A DNA stretch of 64,000 nucleotides. It comes from CAVQEG01 sp963711465 (GTDB lineage Bacteria; Bacteroidota; Ignavibacteria; OLB7). Location of the stretch: contig CAVQEG010000001.1 of NCBI GenBank assembly GCA_963711465.1, positions 2,852,001 to 2,916,000 on the forward strand, given 5' to 3'. How positions within the stretch are numbered: position 1 is the first letter of the stretch; the number at the start of each line of letters is the position of its first letter. Position numbers and translations under genes: made by a program. The notes beneath the pieces are model-generated. The model did not search any database, was not told the DNA's origin, and saw nothing but the letters and a program-made list of their open reading frames with translations. Positions 17,653 through 27,700 of the stretch are shown piece after piece.

Positions 17653-18111
17653 TCAGCTGATCTCGGCGTTCTGATCGACGACGAACACCTTGAGGTTCGC
17701 CGTGACGCTGGAGTGCAGCTTGATAGGCACGTCGAACATGCCGAGGGTCTTGATCGGATCGCTCAGCAGGATATAGCGGCGGTCGACATCGTATCCCTGG
17801 CGGCCGAGTTCATCGGCGATCATCTGCGAGGTGACCGCGCCGTAGAGGCGATCCTCCTCACCGACACGCATCGGGATGGTGATCGAGACCGACTCGAGGC
17901 GCTCGGCCTGGCTGCGGGCGTCGGTCTCCATCTGCACCTGCTGCACGCGGTAGCGCTTCTTCTCCGACTCGATCGACCGCATTGCACCGGGAGTGGCGCG
18001 GTAGGCGATGTCGCGCGGAATCAGGTAGTTGCGCGCATAGCCGTCCTTGACGTCGACCACATCGCCGATCTCGCCAAGGTTCTCATAGTTCTGCCGAAGG
18101 ATGACTTTCAT
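17653..18111 (-). CDS. rplI: 50S ribosomal protein L9
   Basis: The 152-residue product has the classical L9 N-terminal domain (MKVILRQNYENLGEIGDVVDVKDGYARNYLIP), the connecting helix and a C-terminal rRNA-binding domain. Length is normal. The ATG at 18111 is fixed by family alignment. It follows ssb after 138 bp; rpsR, which often lies between ssb and rplI, is absent. Confidence 0.97.
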   Translation of the reverse strand: MKVILRQNYENLGEIGDVVDVKDGYARNYLIPRDIAYRATPGAMRSIESEKKRYRVQQVQMETDARSQAERLESVSITIPMRVGEEDRLYGAVTSQMIADELGRQGYDVDRRYILLSDPIKTLGMFDVPIKLHSSVTANLKVFVVDQNAEIS

Positions 18112-18249
18112 CGATATCTCCAGAAAAACGGTTGCTCTTGTAAACACAACGTCCGGCGCCGGAGAGTGCACACCGGGCGCCGGCGTCTGAGGGCATCTGG
18201 CCGTCGAACGCTGCCGAGGCGGGAGCATCGGCGCGGTCGACCGGTCGAT

Positions 18250-18741
18250 TCAGGCCTCGTCGACGTAGTACTCTTCCGACTCGCGACTGTGTCCGTTGCC
18301 GTGGCCGGAGGGATACGCGTCGTGATCGTCGCAGTCGTAGACCGACTGATCGTCCTCCTCCTCTGAACGCCCGCCAGCGGCATACTCCTCCGGCCGGCGC
18401 TTGTTGAGGAACTGGATTCGTCGGGCTTTGATTTCAACGGTCGACCGCATCGACCCCTCCTCACCCTGCCACGTCCGGCTCTGCAGTTCACCCTCGACGA
18501 GCACCGCGCTGCCCTTACGCAGCTTGTCGGCGCAGCTCTCGGCGAGCTTGTTCCACGCGACGATTCCGACGTAGCAGACGTCCTCCTGCCACTGATTGTC
18601 GCCGTTGCGGAACTTGCGGTTCGATGCGATCGAAAAATTTGCCACCGGCGTTCCGTTCCGCGTCTGACGGATCACCGGATCCTTCGTCAGATTGCCGGCA
18701 ATGTGCACGGTGTTCAGCTCGGGCATTTTCAAGTCGGCCAT
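18250..18741 (-). CDS. ssb: single-stranded DNA-binding protein
   Basis: The 163-residue product has the SSB OB-fold in residues about 8-112 (NTVHIAGNLTKDPVIRQTRNGTPVANFSIASNRKF, then VAWNKLAESCADKLRKGSAVLVEGELQSRTW). The acidic tail ends SEEYYVDEA rather than with the usual DDDIPF-type tip, so the partner-binding end is unlike that of the Escherichia coli protein. The ATG at 18741 is preceded by GGAAGGAG, a strong ribosome binding site, at a spacing of 9 bp, which decides the start. It lies between rpsF and rplI, the standard context. Confidence 0.95.
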   Translation of the reverse strand: MADLKMPELNTVHIAGNLTKDPVIRQTRNGTPVANFSIASNRKFRNGDNQWQEDVCYVGIVAWNKLAESCADKLRKGSAVLVEGELQSRTWQGEEGSMRSTVEIKARRIQFLNKRRPEEYAAGGRSEEEDDQSVYDCDDHDAYPSGHGNGHSRESEEYYVDEA

Positions 18742-18817
18742 TCGCAAACTCTCCTTCCGGTAGTAATGATCGGTCGTTGTCCATCTTCTCCAATCGACGT
18801 CCCATGGGTGCAGGGCA

Positions 18818-18825
18818 CAAACATA
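18818..18825 (-). promoter_or_regulatory. candidate -7 element upstream of ssb
   Basis: On the reverse strand the sequence reads TATGTTTG, an exact TAnnTTTG match, 76 bp before the ssb start. No -33 element is obvious. If active it would let ssb and rplI be transcribed apart from rpsF. Confidence 0.4.
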
Positions 18826-18973
18826 CGAACGCCTCGACACGATAGGAGCCGGACCCGCAGGCGGATCGCACCTCCCGGGCGTGTCGCCTCCGCGGGAGGA
18901 GTGCCGACCGACGAAGCGGCCGTGCGGGTGAATGATACCGGGGTGAGTTCAGGCCGTAGCGCAGACGCGAGGC

Positions 18974-19375
18974 TCAGTCATTGTCGTCGTTTCGATCCTT
19001 GTTCTCCTCTTCCTCCTCGGCTGCCTCCGCCTCGGCCTCCAGCTGCTGACGCAACAGTTCGCGCTTGCGCAGATCGCTCTCCTCGAGCTTCAGACTCAGG
19101 TGGCGGATGATGTGCTCCTCGAGATGGAAGTAGCGCTCCATCTGCGGAAGCAGCTCGGCCGGTGCATCGATGGTGAACTGCACGTAGTAGCCGGTGTGCT
19201 TCTTGTTGATCGGATAGGCCAGACGCTTGCGGCCCCAGTGATCGGTCTCGGCGATCTCACCACCGTTTCTGGTGATGAACTCCGCCGTCTGATCGACCAC
19301 CTGCGTGATGGTGTCCTCCTCGAGGGCACCGTTGACGATGATCGTCGTTTCGTACCTGCGCTTGTCGTTTGTCAC
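18974..19375 (-). CDS. rpsF: 30S ribosomal protein S6
   Basis: The 133-residue product contains the S6 fold (RRYETTIIVNGALEEDTITQVVDQ, then HWGRKRLAYPINKKHTGYYVQFTID). A C-terminal acidic extension of about 35 residues (EAEAEAAEEEEENKD) goes beyond the usual 95-100 residues; acidic S6 tails are known in several phyla. The start codon is GTG at 19375 with AGGAG 10 bp upstream. It lies 232 bp upstream of ssb. Confidence 0.96.
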   Translation of the reverse strand: MTNDKRRYETTIIVNGALEEDTITQVVDQTAEFITRNGGEIAETDHWGRKRLAYPINKKHTGYYVQFTIDAPAELLPQMERYFHLEEHIIRHLSLKLEESDLRKRELLRQQLEAEAEAAEEEEENKDRNDDND

Positions 19376-19491
19376 GATGCGATTCTCCTGTGGTTAACGG
19401 ATTGAATTCGGTTCTGCGTCAGCCCGCCGGTCGTGCCGATGGGCAGGAGATGTGAATGTCATGCGTCGGTGCGCCGACGGACGCGTGGCCC

Positions 19492-21576
19492 CTATCGGAG
19501 GAACGGCGCGATCACCAGCGATACCACCGACATCAGCTTGATGAGAATATTCAGCGACGGTCCGGCCGTATCCTTGAACGGATCGCCCACCGTGTCGCCG
19601 ACGACCGCCGCCTTGTGCGGATCGGAACCCTTGCCGCCGTAGAGCCCGCTCTCGATCGCCTTCTTCGCATTGTCCCACGCGCCACCGGCGTTGGACATGA
19701 AGATCGCCATCATGACGCCCGAGCTGAGCACGCCCGCCAGCAGGCCTCCCAGCGCCCGCGCACCGAGTCCCGGCGTGAAGCCGACCACCACCGGAACGAG
19801 CACGGCCATGAGGCCCGGAATCACCATCTGCCGGATCGCCGCCTTCGTCGAGATGTCGACACACGTCCGATAGTCCGCCTTCGCCTTGCCCTGCAGCAGC
19901 CCGGGGATGTCGCGGAACTGTCGGCGGACCTCTTCGATCATCGAAAACGCCGCGCGGCCGACCGCGTCCATCGCCATTGCGGAGAAGAGGAACGGGAGCA
20001 TGGCGCCGACCAGCAGGCCGGCCATCACCGACGGCGTCGAAACGTCGATGATGCTGATGCCGGCGGTAACGATGAACGCGCTGAAGAGCGCCAGCGCCGT
20101 CAGCGCCGCCGAGGCGATCGCGAATCCCTTTCCGATGGCCGCGGTCGTATTGCCCACGGCGTCGAGCTTGTCGGTCCGCTCACGCACCTCGGCCGGGAGC
20201 TCCGCCATTTCGGCGATGCCGCCGGCATTGTCGGAGATCGGACCGTAGGCGTCGACCGCCAGCTGGATGCCGACGGTCGAAAGCATTCCCAGCGCCGCGA
20301 TCGCGATGCCGTAGAGTCCGGCGAAGGAGTAGGCGCCGATGATGCCGGCGGCGATCAGCAGGATGGGAATCGCCGTGGAGCGCATTCCGACGCCCAGCCC
20401 CGCGATGATGTTCGTCGCCGGTCCCGTCTGCGATGCCTCGGCAATCGCCAGCACGGGCTTGCGGTCGGTCGAGCAGTAGTACTCGGTGACGATGCCCACC
20501 AGCACGCCGACCACCAGACCGATCACCGTCGCCATGAACACGTTGACCGCACTGTAGTGGATCACCGTGTTGGTCGACGTGTCCGTGAAGTCGAAGCTCT
20601 TGTCGAACAGCGCGGCGGTGATGAAGTAGGTGATCACCACCATGATACCGGCTGCGCCGAACGTGCCGACGTTCAGCGCCGTCTGCGGGTTGCCGCCTTC
20701 ACGGACGCGAACGAAGAAGGTGCCGACGATCGAGACCACGATGCCGCTTGCGGCGATGGCCAGCGGAAGCACCACGGCATTGATACCGATATCGGCGAAG
20801 AAGGTCTGTCCGATCACCATGGCGCCGATGATCGCACCGACGTAGGATTCGAACAGATCGGCACCCATGCCGGCGACATCGCCGACATTGTCGCCCACGT
20901 TGTCGGCAATCACAGCCGGGTTGCGCGGATCGTCTTCAGGAATTCCCGCCTCCACCTTACCGACGAGATCGGCGCCGACGTCGGCGGCCTTGGTATAGAT
21001 GCCGCCGCCGACGCGTGCGAAGAGCGCGATCGAGCTGGCACCGAGCGAGAAGTTGGCGATCACCGTCAGCGTCCGGGCCACCTCGGCGGGCTGTCCGATG
21101 CCGAAGAGATGGGTATAGAGCAGCAGCAGCAGGCCGAGCCCGAGCACGCCCAGTCCGGCGACACCCATACCCATCACCGAACCGCCGCTGAAGGCGACGA
21201 GCAGTGCCCGCGCGAGGCTGGTGCGCGCAGCGTTGGTCGTACGCGTGTTGGCATTGGTCGCCACGCGCATGCCGATGTAGCCGGCCAGCGCACTGCAGAG
21301 CGCACCGGTGACGAACGAGAGCGCCGTCAGCGGCGAGGAATCCGCTCCTTTGCTCGCACCCGAGAGGCCGAGCACCACCGCGACGACGACGACGAAGATC
21401 GCCAGCACACGGTATTCGCGGCCCAGGAACGCCATGGCGCCTTCCTGGATGTACCCGCCGATCTCCTTCATCCGATCGGTGCCCTGGTCCTGCTTCTTGA
21501 TCCACAATGCACGCCAGAAGGCGAACAGCAGGGCGAGAATTCCGGCGGTGGGAATGAGATACAGGAGTGTGTCCAT
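19492..21576 (-). CDS. hppA: membrane-bound, ion-translocating inorganic pyrophosphatase (K+-dependent type)
   Basis: The 694-residue, roughly 16-helix protein is a complete H+/Na+-translocating pyrophosphatase that couples pyrophosphate hydrolysis to ion export. Active-site blocks are GGGIYTKAADVGADLVGKVE, then DDPRNPAVIADNVGDNVGD, and near the C-terminus GSDPHKAAVVGDTVGDPFKD. The subfamily marker reads GNTTAAIGKGFAIASA. Alanine after GNTTA, where K+-independent enzymes have lysine, places it in the K+-dependent group by the established rule. Whether it pumps protons or sodium is not decided by what I can read. It lies between rpsF and pth on the same strand. Confidence 0.96.
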   Translation of the reverse strand: MDTLLYLIPTAGILALLFAFWRALWIKKQDQGTDRMKEIGGYIQEGAMAFLGREYRVLAIFVVVVAVVLGLSGASKGADSSPLTALSFVTGALCSALAGYIGMRVATNANTRTTNAARTSLARALLVAFSGGSVMGMGVAGLGVLGLGLLLLLYTHLFGIGQPAEVARTLTVIANFSLGASSIALFARVGGGIYTKAADVGADLVGKVEAGIPEDDPRNPAVIADNVGDNVGDVAGMGADLFESYVGAIIGAMVIGQTFFADIGINAVVLPLAIAASGIVVSIVGTFFVRVREGGNPQTALNVGTFGAAGIMVVITYFITAALFDKSFDFTDTSTNTVIHYSAVNVFMATVIGLVVGVLVGIVTEYYCSTDRKPVLAIAEASQTGPATNIIAGLGVGMRSTAIPILLIAAGIIGAYSFAGLYGIAIAALGMLSTVGIQLAVDAYGPISDNAGGIAEMAELPAEVRERTDKLDAVGNTTAAIGKGFAIASAALTALALFSAFIVTAGISIIDVSTPSVMAGLLVGAMLPFLFSAMAMDAVGRAAFSMIEEVRRQFRDIPGLLQGKAKADYRTCVDISTKAAIRQMVIPGLMAVLVPVVVGFTPGLGARALGGLLAGVLSSGVMMAIFMSNAGGAWDNAKKAIESGLYGGKGSDPHKAAVVGDTVGDPFKDTAGPSLNILIKLMSVVSLVIAPFLR

Positions 21577-21604
21577 TCGACTCGAATCGATTCGATGAGA
21601 CTTG

Positions 21605-22174
21605 TCAGACTTCGCGCCGATTGACGCTGTTCATCGTCCGCTCGGTTCCGTCGACGATCCAGGCGAGCACGGCCTCGCGCGCATCGAGGATCATCGTGTC
21701 GAGGGCATCCTGTTCCGAGCGTTCGAATTGCGAGAGCACGTATTCGACCATACTCCCGCGCTCGAAATCGCTGCCGATGCCGCACCGCAGCCGCGGAAAG
21801 CGATCGGTGTTCAGCGAGACGATGAGCGATTCGACACCGTTGTGACCGCCGGGAGAACCCGACGGCTTCAGGCGGATCTCGCCGACGTCGAACTGGAGTT
21901 CGTCGACGAGCACGAGCATGTCGGCCGGTTGCACCGCATGAGCGCGTGTGACCTGACGGGCGGCGAGGCCGCTGTTGTTCATGTAGGTCGTCGGCTTGAC
22001 GAGCGCCACGGGCCGCGACCGCCACCGGCCGATCGCCTCGTAGTAGTCGCCGCGTCCGGGCTGGAACGGTGCGCCGATGCGCTCGGCGACCGCATCGAGT
22101 ACCATCCAGCCGACGTTGTGCCGCGTGCGCTCGTAGCGACTGCCGGGATTGCCGAGGCCGAGAACGATCTTCAT
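21605..22174 (-). CDS. pth: peptidyl-tRNA hydrolase
   Basis: The 189-residue product is Pth, which releases tRNA from prematurely dropped peptidyl-tRNA. The start MKIVLGLGNPGSRYERTRHNVGW contains the catalytic His, TYMNNSG the conserved Asn, and LVDELQFDVGEIRLKPSG followed by GGHNG the Asp and second His/Asn block. Length is standard. It lies 29 bp downstream of rplY, a pairing found in many bacteria. Confidence 0.96.
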   Translation of the reverse strand: MKIVLGLGNPGSRYERTRHNVGWMVLDAVAERIGAPFQPGRGDYYEAIGRWRSRPVALVKPTTYMNNSGLAARQVTRAHAVQPADMLVLVDELQFDVGEIRLKPSGSPGGHNGVESLIVSLNTDRFPRLRCGIGSDFERGSMVEYVLSQFERSEQDALDTMILDAREAVLAWIVDGTERTMNSVNRREV

Positions 22175-22203
22175 CGCGCCGGATGCGGATACGCGTCCAC
22201 CGT

Positions 22204-22839
22204 TTACTCCGCGCTCTCCTCGCCACCGCGTCCGACCAGCTCGGGTTCACTCTCAGCGCCCTGCTGCTCGAGGGGCTGCTCTTCGTCGCTGACCACGCGC
22301 GGCGGGACGATGGTGACGATCGTCTGATCGGGCTGGTGGTGCACGTCGATGTTCTCCAGATTCAGATCGCCGACATGGATCGACTCACCCACCTCGAGCG
22401 GCGTGACGTCGACCTCGATGTGCTCGGGCAGATCCTTCGGGAGGCATTCGATGTCGAGGCGGTGCAGAATTGTCTGCTGGATGCCGCCGTTCTTGACGCC
22501 GACGGCATTCCCCGTAAAGACGATCGGGATTTCGGTGCGGATGGTCTCGCCGGCGGCAACGCCCTGCAGATCGAAGTGCACCGGACGGTCGGTGATCGGA
22601 TCGAAATCGACGGCCTTGAGGATGCAGCGTTTCTCCTCGCCGCCCTCGATCTCGAGGCGGATCAGGTGCGTTTCGGACGTATAGATCAGCGGGCGGAGTG
22701 CGAGCTCATTGGTGGCGATGGCCACCGACGCTTCGCCGTGGAAGTAGTAGATGCCGGGAACGATTCCGTTGCGGCGCATCCTGCGCGCCGCACTGCGGCC
22801 CGGCTCACGGCGCGTGGCCTTGAGTGTGATTTCGCTCAT
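22204..22839 (-). CDS. rplY: 50S ribosomal protein L25 (CTC/TL5 form)
   Basis: The 211-residue product is the long L25 form with an N-terminal 5S-rRNA-binding barrel (LKATRREPGRSAARRMRRNG, then VPGIYYFHGE) and a C-terminal TL5-type domain (VDVTPLEVGESIHVGDLNL). The last 25 residues are acidic (EEQPLEQQGAESEPELV). It is followed by pth in the same direction and preceded by prs, the common prs-rplY-pth order. Confidence 0.95.
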   Translation of the reverse strand: MSEITLKATRREPGRSAARRMRRNGIVPGIYYFHGEASVAIATNELALRPLIYTSETHLIRLEIEGGEEKRCILKAVDFDPITDRPVHFDLQGVAAGETIRTEIPIVFTGNAVGVKNGGIQQTILHRLDIECLPKDLPEHIEVDVTPLEVGESIHVGDLNLENIDVHHQPDQTIVTIVPPRVVSDEEQPLEQQGAESEPELVGRGGEESAE

Positions 22840-22976
22840 GCTTCGGTTCCTTGAGAGTCAAGTACGTGATTACTGAACGAGCCATCGCCTCGCGTGCCGT
22901 CGGGCCCGCCAGGCGACGTCGGTATTTCAATCGATCTGCAGACTGCGGCCCGGCACGCTCGACCGGCGCCTGTTGT

Positions 22977-23909
22977 CTAGTCGACGTCGAAGAGCTTCGA
23001 GATCGACTGGTTGCTGTGCGTGCGGATGATCGCCGCGGCGAAAAGTTTGGCGACCGACTTCACCGCGATCTTCGGCGAGGTATGCCGCAGCGGCAGCGTG
23101 TCGGTGACAATCACCTGCTCGAGCGGTGCCTGCTCGATGAGCTCGACGGCGCGGCCGCTGAGCACCGGATGTGTACAGGCGCCGTAGATCTGCATCGCGC
23201 CCTGCTCCTTGAGCGCATGGGCGGCGTTGGTGAACGTGCCGCCGGTATCGATCAGATCGTCGATGATCAGCACGTTGCGACCCTCCACCTCACCCACCAC
23301 GTTCATCACCTCGGCCACGTTGGGACGGGGACGGCGCTTGTCGATGAATCCGAGGCCGGCGTTGAGCCGCTTGGCGTACGCGCGCGCCAGCTTCAGTCCG
23401 CCGACGTCCGGCGAGAGCACCGTCAGATTCGGCAGATCGAGCTTGCGAATGTGCCGCGTGAAGACCGGTGCGGAGTAGAGATGGTCGAACGGGATGTCGA
23501 AGAATCCCTGGATCTGCGGTGCATGCAGGTCCATCGTGATCACCCGGTCGGCGCCGGCCGTGGTGATGAGATTCGCCATCAGCTTCGCCGTGATCGAAAC
23601 GCGCGGCTGATCCTTGCGATCCTGCCGCGCATAGCCGAAGTAGGGGATCACCGCCGTGATGCGCTTGGCCGACGCCCGCCGGGCGGCGTCGATGAGCATC
23701 AGCAGCTCGAAGAGATTGTCGGCAGGGGGCTGCGTCGACTGGACGATGAACAGATCCTCGCCACGGATGTTCTCGTCGTATTTGACCCAGATCTCGCCGT
23801 CGGAAAAATTCTGAATCCGTACGTGGCCGAGCGTCGTTCCGGCAGCGCGGGCGATCCGCGACGCCAGAGCCGGATTCGACCGGCCCGACACGATCTTGAA
23901 TTTCGACAT
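22977..23909 (-). CDS. prs: ribose-phosphate pyrophosphokinase
   Basis: The 310-residue product makes PRPP from ribose 5-phosphate and ATP. Family blocks are KIVSGRSNPALASRIA at the start, VQSTQPPADNLFELLMLIDA, DLHAPQIQGFFDIPFDHLY and the PRPP-binding loop VLIIDDLIDTGGTF. The ATG at 23909 matches the family N-terminus. A well-matched promoter lies about 103 bp upstream. It heads the prs-rplY-pth run. Confidence 0.96.
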   Translation of the reverse strand: MSKFKIVSGRSNPALASRIARAAGTTLGHVRIQNFSDGEIWVKYDENIRGEDLFIVQSTQPPADNLFELLMLIDAARRASAKRITAVIPYFGYARQDRKDQPRVSITAKLMANLITTAGADRVITMDLHAPQIQGFFDIPFDHLYSAPVFTRHIRKLDLPNLTVLSPDVGGLKLARAYAKRLNAGLGFIDKRRPRPNVAEVMNVVGEVEGRNVLIIDDLIDTGGTFTNAAHALKEQGAMQIYGACTHPVLSGRAVELIEQAPLEQVIVTDTLPLRHTSPKIAVKSVAKLFAAAIIRTHSNQSISKLFDVD

Positions 23910-24011
23910 CGGCTCGACGGGAGTACCTACGCGAAATCTCGACGGAAAAAAGCGGCTGCTTCGCGGGCGCATCACAGAGGGTGATGGGCGGAATGCGGAG
24001 CAGCCAAAACT

Positions 24012-24042
24012 CGAATATACAGCAGCCCCGACGACCGCGAAA
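24012..24042 (-). promoter_or_regulatory. candidate promoter for prs
   Basis: On the reverse strand TTTC (24039-24042) is followed after 19 bp by TATATTCG (24012-24019). This fits the Bacteroidota form TTTG-N19-21-TAnnTTTG with one change in each box and would start transcription near 24005, about 95 nt before the prs ATG. Confidence 0.5.
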
Positions 24043-24103
24043 GCTGCGGAGTGTGACGGGTTGTCCGGCGTTCAGCTGCCCCTGCGCAGGCACGGGTGGG
24101 AAT

Positions 24104-24538
24104 TCAGAGGTCGGCGGTGAGGATCCTCGACAGCGCGACCGCGAAGAGATCCTTGTCGTTCTTGAACGTCAGCCGGGCGTGGACAGATTCGATCGGCAGC
24201 CACTCGACGGCGCTCACCTCGTGGGCGTGCGTCTGCTCACCCATTCCGGCGAACCGCATCAGGTACCACCGGACCGACTTGGCCACGCGCTGCCGCTCGC
24301 GGTTGACATAGCCGTAGTGCGTCGACGGCAGATCGTCGATGATCTCCCCGAGCACCCCCGATTCCTCCTCCACCTCCCGCACCGCCGTCTGCGCCGGCAC
24401 CTCGCCCGGCTCGATCCATCCCTTCGGAAATCCCCAACCGCCATGCGCGCTGTGCCGGATCAGCAGTACCTCCAGCCCGCTGTCGTCGCGCCGCCGCAAC
24501 ACCAGCCCGCCGGCAGAATGCTCGGTAACCTGTTCCAT
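24104..24538 (-). CDS. NUDIX hydrolase
   Basis: The 144-residue product has a Nudix box, GFPKGWIEPGEVPAQTAVRE followed by VEEESGV, at about residues 38-62, which binds the metal and cleaves a nucleoside diphosphate linked to another group. The context EHSAGGLVLRR and the short length resemble Ap4A hydrolase-like or 8-oxo-dGTP-type members, but the substrate cannot be read from sequence. The ATG at 24538 begins just before the domain; an in-frame TTG at 24610 would add 24 residues without family similarity. Confidence 0.85.
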   Translation of the reverse strand: MEQVTEHSAGGLVLRRRDDSGLEVLLIRHSAHGGWGFPKGWIEPGEVPAQTAVREVEEESGVLGEIIDDLPSTHYGYVNRERQRVAKSVRWYLMRFAGMGEQTHAHEVSAVEWLPIESVHARLTFKNDKDLFAVALSRILTADL

Positions 24539-24712
24539 CGCGTCGACCGGGTGGTTGTGGTGAGAGTATTCCTGCCCCAGCTCGACTCGCCCCTCCGGCG
24601 ACCGGCCCAATGGACGATCGCCCCCCGATGGTCGCCCTCGCGATCATCGCCGCCCGACGGTCGAATCGTCCGAGGATCGAATCGTCGCATGATCGGGAAG
24701 TCCTGTGAACGC

Positions 24713-24749
24713 GGGTCGATGAGCGGACCGTTGGTCCGCTCATCGACCC
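24713..24749 (-). terminator. perfect 17-bp hairpin after the DUF2723 operon
   Basis: GGGTCGATGAGCGGACC (24713-24729) and its exact reverse complement (24733-24749) are separated by only GTT. It lies 20 bp downstream of the DUF2723 stop codon and before the NUDIX gene. There is no clear T-run on the reverse strand, so it may be a transcript-end or RNA-protecting structure rather than a classical terminator. Confidence 0.5.
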
Positions 24750-24768
24750 GTGCGGCCTTCGTGACCCG

Positions 24769-27700
24769 CTACTTGCCGGTCGCTGTATCCGTCAGATTGA
24801 TCGTATCCGACGTCGACGTCTTGTCGAGCGGATTGACGTGCTGACGCACGATGCGGCGCAGCAGCTCGATGTTGTTGCTCGCCCCCGGCTGCGTGGTATC
24901 GTAGCCGGCGATGATGCGCTTGAGCTCCTCCTGTGCGCCGACGACATCGCCGGAATCGAGGTGCCGACGCAACTGCATTTCCTCGATGCGCCGACGCCAC
25001 TCGGAGTTCTGCCCGGGATAGTTCTTCTGCAGCTCCTTGTAGGCAGCCGTCGCAGCGTCGTAGTCGCCGATGACCGCCAGCATCTCGGCCCGCGTCAACT
25101 CAGGACTTCCGCCGCCCTGCTGCGCCGCGGCGCCGGCCGCGTCGATTCCGCGCAGCGTCTGTCGCGCGTACGACTTCGCCTTTTCGACAGCACCGGCATC
25201 GCGGTAGGTCTTGGCGATCTCCGCCTCGAACGGATACGGCACCGGGAAGATGTCGCTGGAGATCTGGCTGGCCATGGTATCGAGCGCGGCGATCGCCTCG
25301 GCATCCTTTCCTTCGTTCGCCAGCTGTCGCGCGAGCGCGAGGTACCCGAGACGGTAGCTGCCTGTGGGAATCCGTCGGTGATCATACATGTAGAACACGT
25401 TCGGATTGTTCAGGTTGTGCAGAATGAATCCCCGGTGCGGTTCGGTGTAGAAGGTGTCGGTGGGCACCAGGTTGAACATCTCCTTCTTCATCTTCTGCTC
25501 GTCGAGGGCGTAGCCGAAGAGTTCCAGCGGCTGCTGCTGTACCGGCATCACCCGATAGGCGAGTCCCTCGTTGCGCAGGTATCCACCGAGCCCGGCGAAG
25601 TTCTCCGGATCGACGATCGACGTGCAGAAGTAGATCGGCCGCTCCCACCCCTCTTTGGCATTCGTCTCGATGATATCGCGAATCAGCTGGTGGTAGATGC
25701 GGTAGCGATTCGTCCCGTCGTTGCCGTACTGCACACCGGTGTAGGTCCAGTGCATCACGCCCGGCGTGGTCACCTCACCGTCGGTGGCCCACTTCATCAC
25801 GTCGGCGGGAACGGGAACGTTGACCGTCGGCGGCTTCATTTGCGATTCGTTCAGTCCGCCCTGTGCGCCCTCCGGCTGTTTGAGCACGTCATCGGGAATA
25901 CTGATGGGCACCTTCTTGGCGCCCCACGGCGTGTTGTGCTTCAGCTGGTAGATGTACCAGCCCATCTGTCCGAGCGAGAGGTTGACCACCCGCACGTCGC
26001 GACGAACGCCGTTGACGTCCTGGAGGAACCAGAGCGGGAAGGTGTCGTTGTCGCCGTTGGTGAACAGAATCGCGTTCGGCTCACAGCTCTGCAGAATGTT
26101 GTAGGCGTAATCCCACGGGACCCAGTTGCCCGAGCGGTCATGCATTCGCCAGCCGTGCGCCACCATGTTGATGGGAACGGCGAGCATACAGACACCGAGG
26201 ATGGCGCCGGCGACGCCGGGTTTGATTTTCGCGCCCAGACCGGTGGCGGGCGGAGCGCCGGCGTAGAGCGGACGCGTCGAGTAGGTACGGGCCGGTTCCT
26301 CGGTCGCGTTGTCACCGCCGGCGGTTTCTTCATCGGTCTTGCCGATGCCGAGCGATTCCGCCAGACCGGCGGCACCGACGCCGATCCAGACGGCGAAGAT
26401 CATGAACGAGGCGGCGTAGAAGTAATCGCGCTCACGTGGCTGCGGCTGCTGCTGCTGCTGCTGCAGCGCGGCGAGCACACCGAGGAAGAGGAAGAGAGTC
26501 GTGTAGACGAATCCCATCTTCCAGTCTCGCCTGTACTGGTAGAACAGGCCGATGAGGCCGAGGATCAGCGGCAGGCCGTAGAAGACGACGGGGAAGTAGT
26601 CATCGTAGCCGGACGGCGCGATGTACTGCTGGCGAACCTGTTCGGAGGCACTGATCGCCACGGCGGGTGCGCCGTACTCGTCGCTGGCGCGACCGTAGAA
26701 ATTCCACAGCAGGTACCGGAAGTACATGTACTCGATCTGGTACTGCCACATGAAGTTGAGTTCGCCGGCGACGTTGACCTTCGGGAAGATCAGATTGCCC
26801 TTGGCATCGACGCCGGACGGCGGGTACCACTCACCGTACTGATCCTGGTAGCGCCGGTAGTACTGATCGGTCTCGACGCGGCGGGGCCAGTCCGGACGGT
26901 TGCCGTACTGCTGGCGCCCGAGGTAGCCGACGAGCTCGCCGAACGTGTCGGGTTCGCCGAAGTTGAGCGGCGGGTTGGAATTCGACCGGATGAGCACCTG
27001 TGTGTAGGTGGTGTAGCCGAGGACGATGAGCACGAGCGAGGAGGCGGCGACGAAGACGACCGGCTGGTGCTGCCGCGCGGCCCAGACGCAGAGCGCGAGC
27101 ACAGCGGCCAGGAGGAGCACGCCGGCTGCTGTCGAGTTCGACAACAGCTCCGGGATGTACTGCAGCGGCGCCTTGTAGACGAAGACGAAGAAGCTCACGC
27201 CGGTTATCGCCAGCAGCGCGATGAAGGAGACCCACGAGAACTCGCGGATGCGGAAGTAGATCACCAGGGCGATCGCCGGGAAGACCAGCAGTGCCAGCAG
27301 GTGCGTGCCGATGGCCAGGCCGAGCACGTAGGCCATCATCAGCAGGTAGCGCTCATGGCCGGGTTCGTCGGCGTGATCGTTCCACCGCATCATCAGCCAG
27401 ACCAGCAGCGCGGCCAGGAACGTGGCCATCGCGTAGACCTCCGACTCGACGGAGTTGAACCACTGCGAATCGCTCCACATGAACGCGAGGGAGCCGACGA
27501 GCGCGCCGCCGAAGGTCGGCAGGTACTCCCTGATCGGCCGTCCCTCCCGCTGCGGATGCCAGCGCTCGATCACCTTGACGATGATGAGGTAGGCAAGCAT
27601 CGCCGTCAGGGCGCTGAAGAACCCGGCACCGAGATTCGCGCGCCAGCCGATCGTGCCGAACGGGTTGATCATCTGCAGCACGTGCCCGACGATCAGCCAC

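Noticed and set aside
19456..21624. Open frame of about 722 codons antisense to hppA
   Set aside because: Same reason; the pyrophosphatase on the other strand is unmistakable.
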